A stretch of 40,076 nt of DNA from Tardiphaga sp. (GTDB lineage Bacteria; Pseudomonadota; Alphaproteobacteria; Rhizobiales; Xanthobacteraceae), in assembly GCA_030147505.1 (NCBI GenBank), contig JASBVG010000069.1, positions 1 to 40,076 on the forward strand, read 5' to 3'. Position numbers and translations under genes: made by a program. The notes below the pieces were generated by a model. It made no database searches. It was given only the letters and a program-made list of their open reading frames with translations, and was not told the origin of the DNA. Shown one piece after another: positions 35,244 through 40,076 of this stretch. How positions within the stretch are numbered: the stretch's first letter is position 1; every line of letters begins with the position of its first letter.

Positions 35244-35459
35244 ATGAACGATAAAGCAGCAGATCACTCCATCGTGCCCGAGCAGGCGCCGAAAAAGGTG
35301 CTTTCGCCTGCTGCGCAGCGTGCTCTGGCCGAAGCAGCCGAGCGCCGTGCTGTAGCCGCTGCGCCGACGCCGCATGCCAAGGAATTACAGGGGCCCGATG
35401 GGCCTGAGCCGACCCGTTTCGGTGATTGGGAACGCAAAGGCATTGCGTCGGATTTCTGA
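35244..35459 (+). CDS. succinate dehydrogenase assembly factor 4 family protein (DUF1674)
   Basis: 71 aa. The conserved C-terminal signature GPDGPEPTRFGDWERKGIASDF places it in DUF1674/SdhAF4, small soluble factors that bind flavinylated SdhA and guide its assembly with SdhB. The N-terminal half is Ala- and Arg-rich and unstructured-looking. No sdh genes are nearby, as is usual for this gene in Bradyrhizobium relatives. It is divergent from rsmB; a hairpin-rich repeat follows. Confidence 0.92.
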   Translation: MNDKAADHSIVPEQAPKKVLSPAAQRALAEAAERRAVAAAPTPHAKELQGPDGPEPTRFGDWERKGIASDF

Positions 35460-35470
35460 CGCTCTTTCTT

Positions 35471-35613
35471 CACCTCTCCCCATCGGGGAGAGATCGACAC
35501 GCGAAGCGTGGCGGGCGAGGGGCGGCACATTCTCTGTCGTCACGTGTGGCGCCCCCTCACCCGGTCAACTACGCTGCGCTCCGTCGTCCGACCTCTCCCC
35601 GGTGGGGAGAGGT
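35471..35613. repeat. CCTCTCCCC palindromic repeat between SdhAF4 and SNase
   Basis: Two hairpins, CTCTCCCC-atc-GGGGAGAG at the left (about 35474-35492) and ACCTCTCCCC-ggt-GGGGAGAGGT at the right (35591-35613), bracket a partly symmetric middle (GGGCGAGGGGCG / GCGCCCCCTCACCC). This is another widespread intergenic family in Bradyrhizobium-type genomes. It fills most of the 202-base gap and probably ends the SdhAF4 transcript. Confidence 0.75.
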
Positions 35614-35661
35614 AATCAGCGTCGCTTCGTCTTCCTTTTTCCATACTTCGTAAGCTCACCC

Positions 35662-36219
35662 ATGCCGCCAACCTCGCGCATTCATCATGCGTCGCCATGG
35701 CGGGCGCGCCTGTCGCGCCTGTGGCCGTGGATATTTGTGCTGGGTATGGCCGTCGGCAGCATGTTGCCGTTGAAGCGCTGGCTGCCAACTGTCTTCCACG
35801 ACGAGACCCAGGCCGAGCGCGATGCCAATATGATCGTGCAGCGAACTGGCAGCCGTGATGATCGCCATGCGGTCGATGTCCTCTACACCATCGATGGCGA
35901 CACCTTTGGCGCACGCGTGCATCTGGCGCCCGGCGACGACCTCACCGCGCGCATCCGCCTGCGCGGCATCGATGCGCCCGAGCTGAAGGGCCAGTGCACC
36001 ACGGAGATCAGGCTCGCCGAAGATGCCACCGCAGCGCTGAAGCGACTGCTAAAGGAAGGTGGCATCACCATCTACAATATCGGTCCCGACAAATATCCTG
36101 GCCGCGTGGTCGCCAATGTCGCCACGCGTCGCACGCCGGATGTCTCTGCCGCATTGCTTACGGGCGGATATGTGCGCCGTTACGATGGCGGCCATCGTGG
36201 GGGCTGGTGCGACAAATGA
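35662..36219 (+). CDS. membrane-anchored thermonuclease-like protein (SNase domain)
   Basis: 185 aa. A basic N terminus is followed by one hydrophobic helix (LWPWIFVLGMAVGSML, about 20-35), then a staphylococcal-nuclease OB-fold: DVLYTIDGDTFGARVHL with the metal Asp, RIRLRGIDAPEL with the catalytic Arg and Glu/Asp pair, and DKYPGRVVANV with the second Arg. It should cut nucleic acids outside the cytosol, held by the helix or secreted after cleavage. C-terminal Cys in GGWCDK and the Cys after KGQ may pair. ATG 35662 is chosen because the helix starts there; no strong ribosome site is seen. Confidence 0.85.
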   Translation: MPPTSRIHHASPWRARLSRLWPWIFVLGMAVGSMLPLKRWLPTVFHDETQAERDANMIVQRTGSRDDRHAVDVLYTIDGDTFGARVHLAPGDDLTARIRLRGIDAPELKGQCTTEIRLAEDATAALKRLLKEGGITIYNIGPDKYPGRVVANVATRRTPDVSAALLTGGYVRRYDGGHRGGWCDK

Positions 36220-36243
36220 AAAAGCCGCGCATTCGGCGCGGCT
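36220..36243 (-). terminator. rho-independent terminator of the L,D-transpeptidase gene
   Basis: AGCCGCGC (36223-36230) and GCGCGGCT (36236-36243) form a perfect eight-base stem with a five-base loop. On the minus strand the stem is followed by TTTTTCATTTG. It lies 24 bases after the transpeptidase stop and touches the SNase stop codon. Fold and T-tract are both good. Confidence 0.8.
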
Positions 36244-36267
36244 CCATCAGTTTGGCATCGACAGCAC

Positions 36268-36783
36268 TCAGCGCTGGGTGACGACCACTTGTGTTCCGAC
36301 CGAGACGCGTGAGAACAGGTCGGTGATATCCTCGTTATACATGCGCACGCAGCCATAGGAGACATAGCCGCCGATCGACTTCGGGACATTGGTGCCGTGG
36401 ATGGCATATTCGCCGCCGGCAAGCGTCATGGCCGCGACGCCCATTGGATTGGCGGGCGAGCCGCCGGGGATCACATCGGGAATCGCCGGGTTGTCGCGCT
36501 TCACATCGGCCGGAGGCGACCAGGCGGGCTGGCGATATTTGCCGTCGATCTTGGTGACGCCGGACCACTGCTTGCCGGGTTTGCCGACGCCGACCGGATA
36601 ACGCACGGCGACGCCGGGTTCGACCACGAGATAGAGTTTGCGCTCGCCGGTCTTCACCACGATGGTACCGGGAGCGTATTCACCACGGAAATTGACGACG
36701 CTGGGGGCGGCCTGCGCGGATGTGGCGGCCAGCGTGCCGGCAATCAGGGTCGCAGCCAGCGCACCTGCAATGTTCGAAGACAT
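36268..36783 (-). CDS. secreted L,D-transpeptidase (YkuD domain)
   Basis: 171 aa: signal peptide (hydrophobic 5-20, TSAQAAP cleavage), then one YkuD domain. Landmarks are GTIVVKTGERKLYLV, YPVGVGKPGKQWSG, PGGSPANPMGVAAM, and the catalytic block HGTN...GGYVSYGCVRMYN with His and nucleophilic Cys. It acts in the periplasm on peptidoglycan, forming 3-3 crosslinks or attaching outer-membrane proteins. ATG 36783 begins the signal peptide and has GAGAAAT ahead. It is the second YkuD gene of the window, unlike the first in carrying a signal peptide. Confidence 0.92.
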   Translation of the reverse strand: MSSNIAGALAATLIAGTLAATSAQAAPSVVNFRGEYAPGTIVVKTGERKLYLVVEPGVAVRYPVGVGKPGKQWSGVTKIDGKYRQPAWSPPADVKRDNPAIPDVIPGGSPANPMGVAAMTLAGGEYAIHGTNVPKSIGGYVSYGCVRMYNEDITDLFSRVSVGTQVVVTQR

Positions 36784-37106
36784 CGATTTCTCCAAATTCG
36801 ATTCGCCGGGGTCGGCCGGCCGAGATCGTCCCGCCCTTGCGGGCGAGCACGCAATTGCAACATCGGGAAGTTTCAACCGGCTGCGTAAACAGCCAGTCTC
36901 CATCGGCACGAGAACCGCATCGAGGCGCCGTTTAATGGGAGGAACTGCGAAACAAAGTAAATATCCGGGAAACAACACTCGCTCTAAAATGAGCGAAAAT
37001 CGGCGTCGGCGATGTGACAACTGCGTGAGCGGCGACCGAACGAGCGCCAATCCAAATCATCGGACGTCGTATTCGACGTAGGGTGGATCGTCGTATGGCT
37101 CAAGTT
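36784..37106. other. intergenic region upstream of the secreted L,D-transpeptidase
   Basis: 323 bases without a credible gene. It should hold the promoter of the transpeptidase gene. A small inverted repeat CGCTC-taaaat-GAGCG lies at 36980-36995. The last part (about 37050-37106) is the 3' flank of the unknown gene at 37107. I see no clear promoter hexamers. Confidence 0.5.
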
Positions 37107-37682
37107 TCACTGGGTGTTCGTAACACGCAATGGAAGCAGGTTAAGTCCCCTTACTATTATCGACAGTTCTTCGTTCAATTGTTTCTCGATTGAATCTCCG
37201 GGTCGATAATAGACAATTCTCTTGAGCTCGATGAGTTCGTCGTCGAAGGCGTCACCATCCTTGACAGCGGCGGCGAGCCTTCTCGAACTCTTCGATACGC
37301 TCATGCCAATATTATAGACGGTCAGAATGCATGCCTTGACCTCGGTCCCAAAAAAGACCTCGGCAGTCGGGGCGAGCCGTAACAAGGTTGCGAAATCTGA
37401 CATCGATCTGTCGATTTCGCGTGCCGGCAAATCAAAGTAATCTGTGAGAGCTGTGTCAGCCACTACCGCATCTATCTCGCTGGGTAATCGTGCACGATGT
37501 ATCGCTAACGCGCAGCTGTGCGTGGCCGAATAAACCTCCAGGGCATACTTCGTTGCGGAATCGCGAGTTTGTTGACGTCGTAATTCAACAATCGCGCGGT
37601 AAGCGAAGTAGATCGAAAACGGTGCTGCGAGGCCCTGAATAGTCTGACCCAGAGCGGCCAAGACATTGAGAAGCTCGTTCAA
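37107..37682 (-). CDS. hypothetical protein with an N-terminal membrane helix
   Basis: 191 aa, not recognised. The first 35 residues (LLNVLAALGQTIQGLAAPFSIYFAYRAI) form one membrane helix, followed by a predicted cytosolic helical domain (ELRRQQTRDSATKYALEVYSATHS, ACILTVYNIGMSVSKSSRRLAAA, DDELIELKRIVYY). The layout is like that of small membrane-tethered proteins often found in accessory islands, but no family is assigned. The start follows the stop of the other unknown gene by 17 bases, so they form an operon. Base composition is visibly more AT-rich than the flanks (one 60-base row at 37141 is about 38 percent GC), suggesting transfer. Confidence 0.68.
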   Translation of the reverse strand: MNELLNVLAALGQTIQGLAAPFSIYFAYRAIVELRRQQTRDSATKYALEVYSATHSCALAIHRARLPSEIDAVVADTALTDYFDLPAREIDRSMSDFATLLRLAPTAEVFFGTEVKACILTVYNIGMSVSKSSRRLAAAVKDGDAFDDELIELKRIVYYRPGDSIEKQLNEELSIIVRGLNLLPLRVTNTQ

Positions 37683-37699
37683 GGTTTACGCGTCCCGAA

Positions 37700-38113
37700 C
37701 TAGAGCCATTGAGCCAACGCGACTTTGGCGCTTACATCTGTGAGGTCTACCTCCACGCCATTGGTTAGTTTCAGAATTTTTCGGCCATTCCTGACATACA
37801 TGGTGTATGGCTCAACTTGCCGTTTGGTCTTGCCTCGATAAAAATACTTGGCTTTTCTTACGCCGTTGCTGGCGTCAAACTGCACCACGACGTCGAGATG
37901 CGGATAGAGCGTAGCAACGGTATCGACATCGAATTCCGTAGCGAGGAATGGGCCGAGGCCTAGCCCAAACTGTCGGTTCACGAGCCAAAAGTTTTCAATG
38001 GTGAGCAGGCCGTCGAGGCGATCACACATCACGTCGGCTTCATCGGCGAGCCCAGTACCTTTGCTTCGAACGATCTGACCGGTTGTTTCCTTTTTAACGA
38101 CAGCAACGTCCAA
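37700..38113 (-). CDS. hypothetical protein, first gene of a two-gene islet
   Basis: 137 aa, not recognised, without signal peptide or membrane helix. It appears to be a compact beta-rich protein (LLTIENFWLVNRQFGLG, HLDVVVQFDASNGVRKAKYFYRGK, MYVRNGRKILKLTNGVEVDLTDV). Start: the frame is open to TTG 38140, but GGGGAG lies seven bases ahead of TTG 38113, which is preferred; both are rare start codons. It is followed after 17 bases by the membrane-linked unknown gene. It shares that gene's AT-richer composition, and neither resembles the surrounding core genes. Confidence 0.62.
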   Translation of the reverse strand: MDVAVVKKETTGQIVRSKGTGLADEADVMCDRLDGLLTIENFWLVNRQFGLGLGPFLATEFDVDTVATLYPHLDVVVQFDASNGVRKAKYFYRGKTKRQVEPYTMYVRNGRKILKLTNGVEVDLTDVSAKVALAQWL

Positions 38114-38183
38114 GACACATCTCCCCGTAGGCCGATCCAATTGCGGGCCAGATGTTAGTTAGCTCTCAGGCTCTTATGCAATC

Positions 38184-38214
38184 TAAAAATGCATGTTGGT
38201 GCGTGACATTTTTA
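38184..38214. promoter_or_regulatory. inverted repeat upstream of the unknown gene pair
   Basis: TAAAAATG (38184-38191) and CATTTTTA (38207-38214) are perfect eight-base arms around 15 bases, about 70-100 bases upstream of the TTG start at 38113. It may be an operator or part of the promoter. No clear hexamers flank it, and no known box was matched. Confidence 0.4.
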
Positions 38215-38310
38215 AATTGATGCGCCGTTGTCGAGGAATGATCATGGCCAGGGTGCGTTCATCGGCGGGGCGTATAAGAGTTTGGTGGAGCCGATGTATG
38301 GAGCGCCATT

Positions 38311-39423
38311 TCACCCCAGCGTAAACGCCTCATGGATTGCCGATTGAACGGCGCCGCCGGTCACCGCGCCACCGCCGGCGACATAGATCCAGTCGCCGAT
38401 CACGGTGGCACCCACCGCGTGGCGCGGGGTCAGCATCGGGGTATGGCTCTGCCAGCTGTCGGTTTTCGGATCGTAGCTCTCCATCTGGCCGAATACTTTC
38501 TCCTGCGTGATCTTGCCGTCCCGGATCACGCCGGACTCGCCGCCCATGGCGAACAGCCGGTCGCGATAGATCACGAGCCCATGGCCGGAGCGCGCCACCG
38601 GCAGCGGCGCGCGCAGCTCCCAGGTGTCGCGCTCGGGCAGATACACGTGATGCAGATCGGTGTTGTATTCGAAGGTGTTGAAGCGCCCGCCGATGACATG
38701 AATGACACCGCCATGGGCGACGCAGCCGACATGATCGCGGGCGCCGGGCAGCGCCTTGCGGGTCTCCCATTTGTCGGTCTTGGGGTCATAGACCTCGTGC
38801 CAGCTCACACTGGCGCGCTCCGCTGCCGGCTCCGAGGCGCCTCCGATCAGATGGATCTTGCCGTTCAGCGCCACGGCCGCGCTTGCCCCGCGCGGACGCG
38901 GTAGCGGTGCTATGGCGTCCCAGCGGTTGGCCGCGACATCGTAGGCATAGGCGTTCTGATCGGAGCCGCGGTTCTGCTGCATGAAGCCGCCGAGCGCATA
39001 GACGCGGCCGGCATCCGCGGCGACCGAAACGTGATTGGCTCCGCGTGGCAGCGGCGCGGCGTTGAACCACTGATCCTTCGCGGCGTCGTAGACATGGTGA
39101 TACGGCCGGTCGACGCGCCCTTCGCCATAGCCGCCGACGATATGCATGCGATCGGCCCAGGCCGTCGCCCAGGCCATCTCGCTGCGCGGCAATGGCAGTG
39201 CCGCGCGCGGTTGCCATTTGCCGGGCGGCCCCTTTGGTGCAGGGCTGTCGGTGACGCGCTGCGCCTCCTGCTCCGGCGTCATGTGATGCGGCACGCCGCC
39301 CTGGAGTTTGGCATAAGGCTCGGTGGAAGACGGCGCGGGCGTGAGGTGACCGGAATGCTGACCGCGGGCCGCGGTGGCCGCAAGCAGCCCTGCGCTGCCG
39401 AGAACAAAGGAACGGCGATCCAT
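38311..39423 (-). CDS. Tat-type secreted kelch-repeat protein
   Basis: 370 aa. MDRRSFVLGSAGLLAATAARG is a twin-arginine-type signal, suggesting export in folded form. Six kelch repeats follow, each with the double glycine: HIVGGYG, YALGGFM, HLIGGAS, HVIGGRF, FAMGGES and YVAGGGA, enough to close a six-bladed propeller. Between signal and propeller is a His- and Pro-rich segment (HSGHLTPAPS, GGVPHHMTPEQEAQ). ATG 39423 has GAGGAGAG just upstream. The ligand or activity is unknown; kelch propellers can bind proteins, or form oxidase or sialic-acid mutarotase folds. It shares the strand with acs, from which a palindromic repeat separates it. Confidence 0.85.
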   Translation of the reverse strand: MDRRSFVLGSAGLLAATAARGQHSGHLTPAPSSTEPYAKLQGGVPHHMTPEQEAQRVTDSPAPKGPPGKWQPRAALPLPRSEMAWATAWADRMHIVGGYGEGRVDRPYHHVYDAAKDQWFNAAPLPRGANHVSVAADAGRVYALGGFMQQNRGSDQNAYAYDVAANRWDAIAPLPRPRGASAAVALNGKIHLIGGASEPAAERASVSWHEVYDPKTDKWETRKALPGARDHVGCVAHGGVIHVIGGRFNTFEYNTDLHHVYLPERDTWELRAPLPVARSGHGLVIYRDRLFAMGGESGVIRDGKITQEKVFGQMESYDPKTDSWQSHTPMLTPRHAVGATVIGDWIYVAGGGAVTGGAVQSAIHEAFTLG

Positions 39424-39453
39424 GGTCGTCTCTCCTCTCAATACACGCAGGCC

Positions 39454-39550
39454 GTAGGATGGGTAGAGCGGAGGCGCTACGCGCCGTCCCGAAACCCATC
39501 ACCGCAGGTCGCAGGTGGTGATGGTTTTCGCTTCGCTCTACCCATCCTAC
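39454..39550. repeat. GTAGGATGGG palindromic repeat
   Basis: GTAGGATGGGTAGAGCG at the left is mirrored by CGCTCTACCCATCCTAC at the right, with an inner pair CGAAACCCATCACC / GGTGATGGTTTTCG. It is the same family as 19960-20063. It fills the gap between acs and the kelch gene, both minus strand, and could terminate or process the acs transcript. Confidence 0.85.
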
Positions 39551-39559
39551 AGGCCGATG

Positions 39560-40076
39560 TTATGCCTTCTTCTTGTTCTGCCGCTTCTCCACGAGATCGT
39601 CGACAACCGCGGGATCAGCCAGCGTCGAGGTATCGCCGAGCGACGACGGCTCATCCTCTGCGATCTTGCGCAGGATACGTCGCATGATCTTGCCCGAGCG
39701 GGTCTTCGGCAGGCCCGGCGCGAACTGGATCAGGTCGGGCGAGGCGATCGGGCCGATATCCTTGCGGACCCAGGCGACCAGCTCCTTGCGCAGCTCCTCG
39801 GTCGGCTCTTCACCGGCCATCAGGGTCACATAGGCGTAGATGCCCTGGCCCTTGATATCGTGCGGATAGCCCACCACGGCCGCCTCCGACACCTGGGGAT
39901 GGGACACCAGCGCGCTCTCGACCTCGGCCGTGCCGAGCCGGTGGCCGGCGACGTTGATGACGTCGTCGACGCGGCCGGTGATCCAGTAGTAGCCGTCCTC
40001 GTCGCGCCGGCAGCCGTCACCGGTGAAGTACTTGCCCGGATAGGCGCGGAAATAGGTGTCGACGAACCGCTCGTGA
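39560..40076 (-). CDS. acs: acetyl-CoA synthetase, C-terminal part (5' end outside the window)
   Basis: The visible 172 codons are the end of an AMP-forming acetyl-CoA synthetase; the frame runs off the window. They include [20 protein letters not shown] with the adenylate-binding Asp, [20 protein letters not shown] with the hinge Asp/Arg region, [15 protein letters not shown], and [18 protein letters not shown] with the C-terminal lysine that is acetylated in other bacteria. The enzyme makes acetyl-CoA from acetate, ATP and CoA. No truncation other than the window edge is seen. The stop lies just inside a palindromic repeat's flank. Confidence 0.96.
   Translation of the reverse strand, partial: HERFVDTYFRAYPGKYFTGDGCRRDEDGYYWITGRVDDVINVAGHRLGTAEVESALVSHPQVSEAAVVGYPHDIKGQGIYAYVTLMAGEEPTEELRKELVAWVRKDIGPIASPDLIQFAPGLPKTRSGKIMRRILRKIAEDEPSSLGDTSTLADPAVVDDLVEKRQNKKKA

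Overview
The window is a GC-rich chromosomal segment from an alphaproteobacterium, most likely in the Bradyrhizobium / Rhodopseudomonas / Afipia family (Nitrobacteraceae). This rests on the gene order (OmpR-type response regulator, cyclic-nucleotide-binding protein, xthA, lolA, ftsK), a P-II/amtB locus, a TTAA-N7-TTAA box of the CtrA type, SdhAF4 (DUF1674), and several families of dispersed intergenic palindromes of the kind common in that family. The family-level assignment is inference; no rRNA gene is present.

Layout. 1-8.9 kb is core cell biology: a PLP-homeostasis protein (YggS type), a YkuD L,D-transpeptidase, the regulator pair, and on the minus strand a run of aminotransferase, ftsK, lolA and xthA. 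8.9-11.6 kb is nitrogen control: amtB with one glnK behind a sigma-54-like promoter, and a second P-II gene further upstream. 11.7-16.7 kb holds YciI, tesB, a UbiH-type hydroxylase, a secreted unknown, and a Trm112 / LON-domain / thioredoxin-TPR cluster. tRNA-Gly(GCC) lies near 17.0 kb. 17.1-20 kb has a C-terminally anchored unknown, a periplasmic PQQ-type sorbosone dehydrogenase and a diheme cytochrome c that could take its electrons. 20-25.3 kb is small-molecule metabolism and detoxification: panE-like reductase, an SDR overlapping an HCCA-isomerase-like gene, a MATE exporter, DUF2239 and a glutathione S-transferase, the last two divergent around a large palindrome. 25.4-35.1 kb has an orphan amino-acid binding protein with gamma-glutamyltransferase, an MFS exporter, and purH, heparinase and rsmB. 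35.2-40.1 kb has SdhAF4, a membrane-anchored SNase, a secreted L,D-transpeptidase, a two-gene AT-richer islet of unknown function, a six-repeat kelch protein with a Tat-type signal, and the 3' end of acs.

Most genes are recognisable housekeeping or metabolic genes. I see no CRISPR array, prophage, transposase, toxin-antitoxin pair or biosynthetic cluster, and no clearly new system. The most distinctive signals are regulatory or structural: the CtrA box ahead of the ftsK operon, a P-II pair sharing one transporter, an SDR without its catalytic Tyr, the palindromic operator between DUF2239 and GST, a MITE-like repeat present as full and internally deleted copies, and the unknown gene pair at 37.1-38.1 kb.

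Starts were moved from the longest frame where a Shine-Dalgarno-like sequence, signal peptide or domain start favoured an internal codon. Several genes appear to use GTG or TTG.
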